The translations under genes and the position numbers were made by a program. DNA of 64,000 bases from Blastocladiella emersonii ATCC 22665 (Eukaryota; Blastocladiomycota; Blastocladiomycetes; Blastocladiales; Blastocladiaceae): NCBI GenBank assembly GCA_025594325.1, contig JANHCV010000001.1, positions 4,836,001-4,900,000 of the forward strand. Reading direction: 5' to 3'. A model generated the notes under the pieces. That model ran no database searches. It was not told where the DNA came from and saw only the letters and a program-made list of their open reading frames with translations. Shown here one piece after another: positions 22,677 through 32,809 of the stretch (within the stretch, counting starts at the first letter, position 1; every line of letters starts with the position of its first letter).

Positions 22677-25600
22677 TCACGCGACCTCGGGCACCGGCAC
22701 CACGAACTTGAGCGCGCTAACGAGCGGGTGCGGGGTGCCCACGCGCGCCGCGTGGCACAGGAGCGTCCAGGGCGCCGCGGGCCGGCCGAGCGCGCGGACC
22801 ACGACCTCGCGGGCCTCGCGCGCGGGGACCCCGCACAGCGTGACGGCCGGGTGGCCGAGCAGCCGGACGCCCGCGAGCGCGTCGGGGCGGACCTGGACCA
22901 GAAAGTTCTGCGGCATGTCGGCGTGGTTGTGCACGGCGAGCGTGACCTCGTGCAGGTGCGGCGTCACGGGCGACCGGGTGACGCGGGCGACGGCGACGTC
23001 GATCGACTGCTCCCACAGGAGCGGGATGTGCGCCGGGTCGACGGCGAGCGCGGCCAGGTCCACGTCCCCGGCGTGCCCGTCGTCGGACGTCCACGACGCG
23101 CGCACGCGCGAGAGTATGTACTCCTTGAGCCAGAAGCACATGGTCTTCTCGCGGAAGTTGGCCGGCAGCTGGCCGTGCTTGGTCATCACGAACTGTTTCG
23201 CCTTGAGCGTCGGGATCGCCGCCACCAGGTCCGACTCGGCCGCCACGCAACGCGGCAGCGTCACGGCGCACCGCCGCGTCGAGCCCGCCTGCACCGTGAC
23301 CACGTCTTCTTCGTCACCCTCGGTCGAGTTGGAGTCGGACCCGGACGACTGCAGCCGCACGCGGATCGGGACGTGGTGCTGGTTGGCGAAATCGACGTGC
23401 ACGCGGACGCGGTCGCCCGCCTCAGCCGCGGTAGCCGTAGCGCGCGACACGGACAGCGCGGCGGCCGCGACCGACGGCGCGACCGTGACGCTGAGCGACG
23501 TGGTGAGGTGCCGCGAAAAACTGGCCCCGCCGATCCCGTACACGAGATGCACATCGACCCCCGTACACCCTCGCTTGCCGAACGCGCGGAGCGGGAGCCG
23601 GACGGCCGCGCCCGCGGGGATCGACGCGGGGACGTCGCCGTCGACGGCGAGGGCCGCGTGCGCGAGGTCGTACTTGTCGGCGCCGTGGACCGCGATCGGG
23701 TCGCTCTCGTTGACGGGCGGGAGCGTGCGGTGCTCGGCGAACTGGAGCTGCAGCGAGGTCACGGGGAGCGACCCGACGTTGTGCACCTGCAGCGCGAGGT
23801 CCGTCCACTGGCCCTCGAGCAGCACCACGCACTTGTGCACGGCGCCCAGGCTGCGCACGCGGAGCAGCGGCAAAGGGTCGATCACGTCCCACGTGAGGTC
23901 GCCGCCAGCTGCGTCTGCGGGGTCGTCGGCGGGAGCCCCCAAAAGGCTGCCGCCGTGGCTCGCGGACCGCGCGTGCGAGGCGGCGGACCGCGACGCGGAA
24001 GCGGGGTTGAGCGCCTCGGTGGCCGTCATCTTGATCTTGGGCTGCGGCGCGGGCGGGCCGCCCGTCAGCGTGCACTGCTCCTTGACGCCGAAGATGCGGA
24101 ACTCGCACCCGAGCACGCGCAGGCGGCCGGTCCCGCGCGGCGTGCCCTTGAGCGTGACAGTGACGCTGCCGAGGGCCGGGAGGGACACGTCAATGGGCTC
24201 GGGGTCGAACGACACGCCCGCCGGCGCACCCTCGCCACCCTCCTCCTCGGATGCGGTGGGCGTGCCATCCTCGGTGAGCAGCGCCATGGCCTCGAGCGTG
24301 ACCGAGAACGAGAACGGGTTGACGAGCTGGCACTTGAATGCGACGGGCTCGCCGGCGACGAGGTGCAGCGGGGCGTCCTTGGCGCCGCGCTTGGCGAACG
24401 CCGAGTACAGGAACGGGTCCTTGGCGGCATCCGCCTTGACGACGGCGCGCTTGTGCGGCATGAGTGCGGCGGACGGCGGGACGACGGCGATCTTCTTGAG
24501 GAACGCGAACTGGCGCAGCGGGCGGCCCTCGAGCGACTGCGACCCTTTCGACGACCGCTGCAGGCGCGCGACAATGTCGAGCATGCCGTCGAGCGACAGC
24601 ATGCTCTGCAGGCGCTGGAAGCACTTGACGATGAGCAGCGTCAGCGAGCTCGCGTCCTCGACCGCGTCGGCCAGCCGGATGCAGTCGTCGAGCACCGCCG
24701 TCTGCAGCGCGGGCCACCCAAGGGGCTCGACCGTCAGCAGGCCGTACAGGTGCGCGAGCTTGTCCATGAGCTGGAACTGCGTGGCCGGCGCGACGTGCGC
24801 GGCGGGCGCCTCGGCGAGCACCGTCGCGGTCCCGCGCACCGCCAGCATCAGGAACAGCGCCTGCTTGCGGACGAACCCGAGCGCGCCGAACAGCGCCGCG
24901 GCCTCGACGGCGAGCGCGAGCTGCGCGCGCGGGCTGACGCCGGTGCCCGTACCGAGGTCCATCCCCGAGGTCAGCAGCGCGGCAGTCGCAGCGCGCGGTC
25001 GGCCCGCGGCGTGCATGACGGCGGCGAGCCGGACGCTGAGCTCGGCGGCGAGCAGCGGCGCCTCGCCGCGCTCGTACATGGCGACGACCTCGGTGAACTT
25101 GCTCTCGACGTCGGCCACGCCGGCCACCTTGAGCCACTCGCGCACGGGCTGCGGCAGTGACGTCATTTTTTCGGCGGCGTCCGGCACCACGTCGCGCAGC
25201 GTCAGCATCGCCGTGTACAGGCCCTCCATGGCGGCGGCGAGCCACAGGTGGTCGAGGTTGGCTTTCGCCGCGTCCATGGCCTCGAGGTACTTGTCGATGG
25301 CCGCGGGGAGCTTTCCCGCGAGGAGCAGCAGGTCCGCGACGAGTTTCGCGGCGCGGCCCGGCGCGCGCTTCTTGAGCCGCGCTTCCTGCGTCTGCAGCAG
25401 CGCCGCGGGCTGGAACCCGGCACCTCCAGCGCCGCCGGACCCACCGCCGCCGCCGCCAACGGCCGTGACGGCGGCGGACATGGGCGACCCGGGGGTGACG
25501 AGGGCCGTGGGCGACATGGCGGCGTTGAACTCGTTGGAGAGGGCGGCGCCGGCGAACCCGAGCGCGTTGGGCGGCGGCGAGTGGATGACGGAGCGGACCT

Positions 25601-26200
25601 CGATGCTGGCGGCCATATCCTGGAACCCGGACAGCAGGGCAGTGGCGAGGTCGCACACGAGCGTGTGGGTGTAGAAGGCGAGGTCGCCGGCGGTCGGGAT
25701 CAGGGTCAGGTCCGGGATCGTGTCGGCGAGCTCGTCGTCGGGGGAAAACGCCAGGCACCGGTGGACCAGCGCGGCCTGGAACTTGGGCACGACGTGGTGC
25801 ATGAAGGCGGCGTGGCACTCGGGCACGGCGTGTAGCCCGCACTCGCCGCAGTGCATGATCCCGACTACGGCTAGCACCGACCGCGCCTTCTGGAACTCCT
25901 CGAGCGTCACGTACTCGTCGTCGTACTCGGTCACGAACGACAGCCGCAGGATGCCGTTCGGGAACGTTGGGCCCGTGAACTCGCCTACGCGAACGCGGGG
26001 TGTCAGTCTTGTGCGATGGGGATGAGTCTCGAGAGCAACGCACTCCGGTTCTCGGTGACATCGGGCGTCAGCTCGCCGAGCGCAACATGCGAGTGCTCGC
26101 GCAGGCGGGCGAGCGCGGCCTGGAACGACGCGCGCCGGATGCGCCCGACGGGGACCACCAGCACGCGCACGCTGGTCGTCGGCTCGAATAGGGGCTCCAT
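22677..26200 (-). CDS. TRS120: TRAPP II complex subunit TRAPPC9/Trs120
   Basis: Two exons: 26200-26044 and 25984-22677, 1154 residues; 59-nt intron with donor GTGCGT and a GACTGAC branch site. The N-terminus (VRVLVVPVGRIRRASFQ) matches the TRAPPC9 start (LVVVQPVG in human), and after the splice FPNGILRLSFV follows. The middle carries a helical TPR-like solenoid (KLVADLLLLAGKLPAAIDKY; WLAAAMEGLY). The second half has Ig/ASPM-like beta domains with WDVIDPLPLLRVRSLGAV and VHNVGSLPVTSLQLQF. The protein is a TRAPPII-specific subunit that directs Rab11/Ypt31 activation at the late Golgi. It is divergent from WRAP53, with about 190 bp between. Confidence 0.87.
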
Positions 26201-26390
26201 GGCGGTTGCGGCGACTAGTTCATGGGTTACGTGGTTCGTTGCTGGGAGAGGAAGCGGTCGTGGTGGCGAAGGCGGCGCGATGTCGAGCGCGTGGTGTGTG
26301 GCGTCGTTGGCCGTCGCCGCGCTCGCGATGCTCACACGTGGGCCCGTTTCTCTCGCCGCGGTGAAGGCGACGACGGCCTCGATGACAGCC

Positions 26391-27672
26391 ATGGACGCGC
26401 AACTCGATGCAACGGCGGTAGTGGGCGCTGAGACCGACGGGACCGCGGCGGTCGAGCCAGTCGCTGATTCGGCGGCGTACCCGGCGTTCCACTTCGACTA
26501 CGAGCACAAGCAGCCCGCGGCGCTCGTGGTGAGCACGGCGCGCACGATCCCGAGCCTCGCCAAGAGCGTGGCTGACGCCGACAACTTTACGCGCTGGGCT
26601 GCCTGGTACGCTCGCCCATCTTGCCCTGCTCCCTCACCGCTTCGGCTGACCGTCGCGCCCACAGAGCAGGTCTCCCGATGCCGCGACGCTCGCGACCGTG
26701 TCCAACGACCGCACCGTGCGCTTCTGGTCGTCGGCCGCGCTGCTCTCGAGCGCAACGCCCGCCCCGCCCGCCTCGACCATTGCGAGCCACTTCACGTGCG
26801 CCGAGTCGGTGTACGACCTCGCGTGGTACCCGTACGCGTCGGACCTCGCCGCCGTGTCGATGCCGCACCAGCCGATCCACCTGCTCAGCGCGGCGACGGG
26901 GCAGCCGGCAGCGACGTATGTCGCGTTTGACCACCTTGACCAAGTCGCAGGCCCGACCTCGCTCGCCTTCTGCCCGCGCACGGGCCACCTGCTCGCCGGG
27001 TTCACGGGCTGGCTGCAGCGCATTGACCCGTCGCGCTCCGGCCGCGTCGAGAACGGCGCGCGGATCGCGACCACGCCCACGCGCCGGTCGCGCCTCGGCC
27101 AGAAGGGCATCCTGTCGTCGATCGCGCACATCCCCGAGTACGCCGGGTACGCCGTCGCCTCGTACCGCCGCACGCTCGGCGTCTACGACGCGGCCACCGA
27201 TACCTGCGCGCACCTCGTCCGCGGCCTCCCGCCCGCCACGCACCTCGCGGCGCACGCGCACCTGCTCGTCAGCAGTCACCGCGAGGCCGGCGGCCTCGTC
27301 GCCGCGCACGATGTGCGGAATCTCGCGCGACCGCTGTGGACGTACGAGCGCGGCGACGGGACGAATATGCGCTCCAGTGTTACGGTGACCCCCGCGGGGG
27401 ATGTCGTTATGGCGGCCGCGGGACCCGGTGGGCGCGAGGTGCATGTCACGGACGCGGCGACGGGGGCGCGACGCGGGAAGGTTGTGGGGGTGGCGGACGA
27501 CCTCGTCGCGTGCTGCGCGGTCCGCGACGCGTGGTGGGCCACGACCGCTGGGCAGCGGCACTACCGCGACCCAACGGCGGCCGCCGAGGAGGACGCAGAG
27601 GCCGTGGAGCGCGACAATGCGCTGCGCGTGTGGCAGGTCCAGGGCGAGTACCGCGCAGTGGGTGGTGACTAG
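26391..27672 (+). CDS. WRAP53: Telomerase Cajal body protein 1 (WRAP53/TCAB1) WD40 protein
   Basis: Two exons: 26391-26605 and 26670-27672, 405 residues. The acceptor GAGCAG|G was preferred over the first CACAG because it restores RWAAWSPDAATLATVS, matching the family's W-x-P-D-G pattern and the frame. WD-type blades continue with ESVYDLAWYPYASDLAA, HQPIHLLSAATGQ and FDHLDQVAGPTSLAFCP, the order seen in human WRAP53. It binds CAB-box small Cajal body RNAs and telomerase RNA. The ATG at 26391 has a GCCATGG context; an in-frame ATG at 26280 would add a hydrophobic leader unlikely for a nuclear protein. It converges on the transporter gene 41 bp on. Confidence 0.85.
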
Positions 27673-27713
27673 CAGTGCGTGATATATTATTGCTTATGTA
27701 CAAAATACGTGAT

Positions 27714-29321
27714 CTAGCTCGCTTCCTCGTCGTCGGACCCGCCTTCGCTCGCCGAGTCGGCGAGGAACAACAGCCGCGCGTCGTCGCCCGTCGCGAACGC
27801 AGCCGCCGCGGCCGGACCAGCGGCGTCCGCGGACGACCTGCTGCGGTCGAGCAGGTGCGCGTGCTTGGTGCGAAAGTCGGGGGACGGCGAGCGGTGCCGG
27901 AGGTGCGAGCCGGGGTGGCCTGCTGCCGCTCCCGCCTCGTCGTCGTGGTGCGGAGACTCGGCCGCGTCGAAGAGGACCTGCGTCATGTCCTCGTCGTCGT
28001 CGTCGTCGGTGTCCTCGTCGGTGTCCTCGTCGTCGCCAATGACAAAGTGCGAAGAGAGGCTTGGACCGGTCACGGCGTCCATCTCGGTCGGCGCATAGTC
28101 GGCCGTCGCGGCGGCGCGCGCCACGGCCTGGTACTTGTAGTAGTTGAAGTAGGCGATGGCGCCGAGGCAGATGACCATCCCGACGACGTTCATGGGTGTG
28201 AGCGCGTCGCCGAGGAAAAGCACACCGATCAAGATGGTCAAGACCTCCTTGGCGGTGCCCGCGACCGAGATGGTGAGCCCGGACGTGAGCTGGATCGCGC
28301 GGTACTCGGTGACGATCATCGAGAACGCGAGCGTCCCGCCGAGCACAATGAGACCGAGCGTATGCGCCGTGGCCGACGACGAGTTGAAAAAGTCGGTGGT
28401 CCCCATGGACCCGATCGGCTCGATGGCGGCCGCCATCGGTAGCAGCGTGAGGAACATGAACGGCGCGAGGTACAGGTTGGTCATGAACGGGTTATCGAGG
28501 CGCAGCTCGGACCGCTGGAGGAGGACCTGGATCAGGATCATGCGCAGTCCCCCGAGCACCGACGCGGCCATGACCTGCGCGAACCCGACCCACTCGAACG
28601 CCGACTCGTGCGCGTGCGCGACCATCAGGCACATGCCGAGCGAGATGCTGATCATGACGACTACCAGGCGCACCGAGAGCCGCTCGAGCCCGAGGGCGAG
28701 CGCGAACACCAGGCCAAAGAACGGGACGCTGCTCTTGACCATCGTGTAAAACGAGAGCGACAGCGTCTTGAGCGACGCATTCGACAGGCCAATGTCGAGC
28801 GCCGTCGCCATGCCGCACGGGATGACGCGGATCAGGACGCGGCGGAGCGACGGGCGCGGCGAGGCCGGCGGCGTGTCGGTGCCGCCCTGGTCGTCGTCGG
28901 TCCGCACGGCAATCGCATGGTGGTGATGCCGCGACGAGCTGCTGCCGCCCTCGGGCTTGTCGGCGAGCAGCAGCGCGTCCTGGTGCTCCTTATTGCGCCG
29001 ACTACCCGACGACGACGACGACGCGACCGCCGCGACGCCGTCCTCGACGAGCGGGATGAAGGTCACCCGCACCCCGCTCCCGCTAACGCGCCGCCACGGC
29101 AGCTCGAGCTTGCCCGCGGCGACCAGGACCGCGGCCGAGAAGGCAAAGTGCAGCGTCGCGTGCAGGCACGTTGTGAGGAGCGGGAACGGGAAGTGCAGGC
29201 CATTCTTGCCGAAAAGCGTCTTGTTGTAAACACTCAGCGCGATGGACAGCGCATACCAGCCAAGCGTGTAGCCGATGGGCGCGAGGCCGAGACCCGGCAG
29301 GCCGGGTGGAGATGGATGCAT
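27714..29321 (-). CDS. SLC35/TPT-family nucleotide-sugar or triose-phosphate-type transporter (SLC35C2-like)
   Basis: Single exon, 535 residues, starting at ATG 29321; the frame continues upstream only through non-ATG codons. About ten TM helices are split by a low-complexity loop after the second (residues about 85-165, with SSSSSGS and HHHH runs). Family marks are WYALSIALSVYNKTLFGK in TM1, FYTMVKSSVPFFGLVFAL, the LGGLRMILIQVLLQ helix and GTAKEVLTILIGVLFLGD. The acidic tail contains a run of DDDDDED-like residues and an extra 100 disordered residues. These proteins sit in Golgi or ER membranes. The substrate cannot be told from sequence; SLC35C2/Ymd8-like proteins are the nearest I recall. 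Confidence 0.85.
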   Translation of the reverse strand: MHPSPPGLPGLGLAPIGYTLGWYALSIALSVYNKTLFGKNGLHFPFPLLTTCLHATLHFAFSAAVLVAAGKLELPWRRVSGSGVRVTFIPLVEDGVAAVASSSSSGSRRNKEHQDALLLADKPEGGSSSSRHHHHAIAVRTDDDQGGTDTPPASPRPSLRRVLIRVIPCGMATALDIGLSNASLKTLSLSFYTMVKSSVPFFGLVFALALGLERLSVRLVVVMISISLGMCLMVAHAHESAFEWVGFAQVMAASVLGGLRMILIQVLLQRSELRLDNPFMTNLYLAPFMFLTLLPMAAAIEPIGSMGTTDFFNSSSATAHTLGLIVLGGTLAFSMIVTEYRAIQLTSGLTISVAGTAKEVLTILIGVLFLGDALTPMNVVGMVICLGAIAYFNYYKYQAVARAAATADYAPTEMDAVTGPSLSSHFVIGDDEDTDEDTDDDDDEDMTQVLFDAAESPHHDDEAGAAAGHPGSHLRHRSPSPDFRTKHAHLLDRSRSSADAAGPAAAAAFATGDDARLLFLADSASEGGSDDEEAS

Positions 29322-29555
29322 GTGCTTCGTCGTGTGTGCAAGAGGGCGAGTTGGGGAGAGCGAGAGAGGAAGGCGGCGAGGAGCGCGAAGGCTTCGCCGC
29401 CGTGTGGCGTAGCTCTCCGACCCGCTGCCGCCGCCACTCACGCGAGCGCGGCCAACCTCGCGTCTCTCACATCACAGCTTAGATCACAGCGGTTGGAGTG
29501 TATTGACATGAGGGCATAGACACAGCGCACATAGACACAGCGCAAAGACGCGCGC

Positions 29556-31373
29556 TCACGGCGGAGTCGCCATGCTCGTCGTCGACTGCGCGAATAGCGC
29601 GTCAATGTCGTTCGAGTGGTGTACGTACACCCGGTCGAGGACGGGCCGCGGCAGCGACCGCAGCGCCTTGATCATGCGCGCGTTCTCGGCCTCCTCGTCG
29701 AGGATCGACGACGAGTCGCCGCCCGCCTCGCTGCTCGTCGCCACCGACGCGCGGTCCGCCGCGTCGAGCGCGCCGAGGCTCGCGCTCCCGGTCCCGGCAC
29801 CCGTCGGGTCCTCGGCAATCGGCTCGCACGTCATGCTGCCGCCGCCGTGGTCCCCCATCGAGTGCGACGTCGGCAGGAGCGTCGGCGGGGACTGCGCGTG
29901 CAACGTCCCCCCGCCGCCGCCCGTGTGGTGGCTGAGCCGGTCAGCCGACGACCGCGGCGATACGTTGGACGGCGACGACACGCCCGAGTGGTCAAAGTGG
30001 CGCAGGTAGATGGCCTCGTTGGACGACCGCAGCTGCTGCGTGCCGCCCGTCATGACCGACGGCGACCGCACCGCGCGCACCGACGACGATTCGGGCCCGT
30101 TCTTGTGCGTCGACGCCAGCGTGCCGTGCACGGGCGTGACGGCGGCGCTCGGCATCCCGTGCGACGAGGCCGCGTGCCCGTTAGCCGACGCGTTGTTGAG
30201 CGGCGACGGCGTGTACACGGCCGTCGTCGACGCGGACGCGCCGTGCGCACGGGGGTTCGCGCGGCCGACGTTGTTCATTGAAGCCGAGTGCGCCGAACGG
30301 CCGCCGCCCGGCTTGGGCTTGGCCGACGACGACGGGCTGCCTGAGGACGATGGGACCGTGGCGGCCGACCGTTTGCTCGACTTGCTGTTCCCCGACTTGC
30401 GCGCGCTCCGCGACACGCCAAACGACGTGAGCAGCTCGTCGATATCGACGGGCGTGGGCAGCGGGAGGTCGCGGACCACGGCGCTGGCGCTGGGCTCGAG
30501 CAGCGGCGACGCGGTGCCGTGGCCGCGCGTCCCGGCGGGCGACCCGAGATCGTTCATGGACCGGTACCGCACCGTGACCGAGGCCACGGGGATCCCGCTA
30601 TCGGACCCGATCGGCGACAGCGCCGTTTTCGGGTTGTCGGCGCCGTTGACCTTGTTCGGGGGGTCGCGCGTGAGCGTCATGCCGGGCGCCGACCACCGGC
30701 GGACGTGGTCGTGGCGCCCACCGTTTTTGGCGGACAGCGTGTTGCTGTTGCGGACCGCGGCATCGGCCTTGGTCTCCTCAACCTCGGCCAGGATCGTGTC
30801 GATATCCACGTTCTGGCGCCCGTGCCGCAGGTACGGCATCGTCGGCTCGGGCGTGTACGCGTCCTCGGGCTTGACGTACAGCGCGTACGTCGACCGCCCC
30901 GACAGCGCGTGCGACGACCCGGCCATCCCGCCCGCCGCGGCCGCCGCCCCCGCGGGCGAGTGGTGGTGGTTGGAAGCGGCGCGGCTGAGCTGCGGGCGGA
31001 TGCTGAGCCGGTGCACGAGCGTCGACACGCCGCGCGGGCGCGGAGTCTCGGAGACGGCGGGCTGCGCCTCTTGGACCGCGGCCTCGATGCCGAGCAGCTC
31101 GTCGATGTCGGACGTGAGCGGCGGGCGGTGCGACGGCGCCGGGCCCAGCGCCGCGGTACTCGAGTACCCGCCGCCCAGCTTGAACAGCGACCCGGCCTTG
31201 GTCAGCACGTTGCCGCTGGTGCTCTTCTTGAGCCGTCCGCCGCCGCCCGGGTCGCCACCGGCGGACGTGGACATGGGCCCGCGGTCGTCGTCGCGCAGCG
31301 GCTCGCGCGTGCTCGCCGCCACGCTCGACGTGTGGTGCATGTGGCTCGACATGGTCGAGCGGCTGTTCTTCAT
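29556..31373 (-). CDS. Low-complexity protein with four DID[E/T/A][L/I] motifs
   Basis: Single exon, 605 residues from ATG 31373; an upstream in-frame ATG at 31541 would add 56 residues of Pro/Ser-rich sequence that reads like 5' UTR. The protein is mostly Ser/Pro/Gly/His-rich and predicted disordered. Four short acidic-hydrophobic motifs stand out: SDIDELLGIEAAV near residue 80, VDIDTILAEVEE near 200, VDIDELLTSFGV near 300 and NDIDALFAQS at the C-terminus. Some are close to the start of a helix-prone stretch. A compact C-terminal segment (ARMIKALRSLPRPVLDRVYVHHSND) looks folded. Family unknown; such motifs resemble repeated docking peptides. Confidence 0.7.
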   Translation of the reverse strand: MKNSRSTMSSHMHHTSSVAASTREPLRDDDRGPMSTSAGGDPGGGGRLKKSTSGNVLTKAGSLFKLGGGYSSTAALGPAPSHRPPLTSDIDELLGIEAAVQEAQPAVSETPRPRGVSTLVHRLSIRPQLSRAASNHHHSPAGAAAAAGGMAGSSHALSGRSTYALYVKPEDAYTPEPTMPYLRHGRQNVDIDTILAEVEETKADAAVRNSNTLSAKNGGRHDHVRRWSAPGMTLTRDPPNKVNGADNPKTALSPIGSDSGIPVASVTVRYRSMNDLGSPAGTRGHGTASPLLEPSASAVVRDLPLPTPVDIDELLTSFGVSRSARKSGNSKSSKRSAATVPSSSGSPSSSAKPKPGGGRSAHSASMNNVGRANPRAHGASASTTAVYTPSPLNNASANGHAASSHGMPSAAVTPVHGTLASTHKNGPESSSVRAVRSPSVMTGGTQQLRSSNEAIYLRHFDHSGVSSPSNVSPRSSADRLSHHTGGGGGTLHAQSPPTLLPTSHSMGDHGGGSMTCEPIAEDPTGAGTGSASLGALDAADRASVATSSEAGGDSSSILDEEAENARMIKALRSLPRPVLDRVYVHHSNDIDALFAQSTTSMATPP

Positions 31374-31975
31374 GGTGGTGGTGGTGGCAGTGGTGATTCG
31401 TTCGGAAACCCCGATGGGTGAAGGTGGGGGGAGAAGCAGGGGTTCGCGGTTCGGAAACGGGGGGAAATTGTTGTAGCAGCGAACTGGGGCACAGGATGAA
31501 AGAGGGTGGGAGAGGGGCACGGGGGAAGAATATGATTGCATGACATCAATGGGCTGTCAAAGGGTGGCGAAACGCGTGCGCATGGGCGAGGAGACGCGAC
31601 GAAACAGGTGCGAGACATGCGAGACACGACACGTGATGGTCGCTGACCAACTTCAAAGTTGGCGACCGCCCTCGCGCTCGATCCGCTCTTCCCGAGCGAC
31701 GGAAGCACATGCATGCGGGCGGCCGCCCAAACGATTCGCGGCCGCCCAAACCGAATGTAACTTGTTGCAGCGGTTAGCGGAGCCACGTCAGGCTCGGCTC
31801 GGACGGCGTCCTGAATCCGACGCTTGAAGTCGTGCAAGGAGTTCGCCCCGTGCTTCGACTTCTGCCCGGCTTGCTTGTGCCCCGTCGCTCCCGGTTCGCT
31901 CGTGTCCGCTTCGCCGGCGTGTTGCCAGATCCGCGTCCGCTGCGCTGTCACCGCTCCGGTACCCACGTTCTCGGC

Positions 31976-32031
31976 CTTTCCCGTCGTGCGCGGGCTGTGA
32001 AAAAGTGCGCAGCGCGCGCACTACGGGAAAG
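31976..32031 (-). repeat. Hairpin element C
   Basis: On plus: left arm CTTTCCCGTCGTGCGCGGGCTG, loop TGAAAAAGTGCG, right arm ending ACTACGGGAAAG; only two arm mismatches. The minus strand carries the loop sense seen in A and B. Confidence 0.75.
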
Positions 32032-32598
32032 CTCGATTGTGTGGGTGCCGGGTCGTCGGTGCTGCAAGCGTGCGCTGGCCCGCTCATTGGGTGTTCGTTC
32101 CGAGCCTCCCGCGCTGAAGGTGAGCGCAGGTCGACTCGTAATCCTGTTGGTCGCATCCCCGTCGAAGCAGGGCGTCCGGCACGGTGGCTCGCTCTGTACT
32201 GCTGGCTGCACAAGAACTGCGCACGGGCTCCGCGCCACACGTCATCACGAAGTACCATCGCAACAAGCTCATCGTGGTGTACGGCTACACGTTCCAATGT
32301 ACATGCGCTCGTGCGGTAGACGCGCCCGCCAACGGTGCGTGCTTCACTGGCAAAAGCGACTGTATCTGTTTGGACATGTAAACTAATGTTGTTCGCGCAC
32401 CATGTCCAGATCGGTGTCCCTCACTTCGTTGTGAACTACTCACGAGGTTTCAAAGGGCTCCGAGAATACGAGGTTCTGGACAACTTCCGCCTCACCCCCA
32501 TCACCATGTCGCGCTCGCTCGCTGTCGGCGCCGTCAGGTTCTGACCAGGCGACCTCGCGCGCGTCCTCGGCGCCCGCTCCACCATCCACACGAGCAGC

Positions 32599-32654
32599 CT
32601 TTCTCCTCTTGCGCGTGCTGTGAAAAGCTACGCAGCGCGCGCAGGGGGAGAAAG
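32599..32654 (-). repeat. Hairpin element D
   Basis: On plus: left arm CTTTCTCCTCTTGCGCGTGCTG, loop TGAAAAGCTACG, right arm ending AGGGGGAGAAAG; three arm mismatches. The flank GCGCGAGACAGTCGCGTCTC on its outer side recurs, as reverse complement, beside hairpin A. Confidence 0.75.
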
Positions 32655-32809
32655 CTCGCTCGTGCGGCTGCTGGTGCGGGCGGACGGGCGCGAGACAGTC
32701 GCGTCTCGCGTCGATCGCGCGATGTCCCGGCACGGTGTTGCGAACGAATGGTTGGTTTGTATGCGTAGTCAATAAACAAAAATGTACACGTCGTCATCGT
32801 CGTTGCCTT

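Larger units (their letters stand above)
31374..32809. other. Intergenic region with hairpins C and D
   Basis: About 1.4 kb with no supported gene. Hairpins C (31976-32031) and D (32599-32654) lie here in the orientation opposite to A and B. A 65-codon frame at 32184-32381 (no ATG) contains KLIVVYGYTFQC and two CxC pairs. It slightly recalls a FLYWCH zinc-finger edge and could be a transposon remnant, but is not called. Confidence 0.5.

Noticed and set aside
22311..25674. 949- and 1008-codon plus frames over TRAPPC9
   Set aside because: Antisense shadows; the minus frame matches TRAPPC9 from end to end.
26280..26390. Earlier in-frame ATG of WRAP53 giving a hydrophobic leader
   Set aside because: It would give a signal-like N-terminus to a nuclear WD40 protein and leave under 80 bp to the divergent gene; the 26391 ATG has a better context.
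32184..32381. 65-codon frame with GYTFQC and CxC pairs, FLYWCH-like
   Set aside because: No ATG, no tryptophan of the FLYWCH core, and no extension; a transposon remnant is possible but unsupported.
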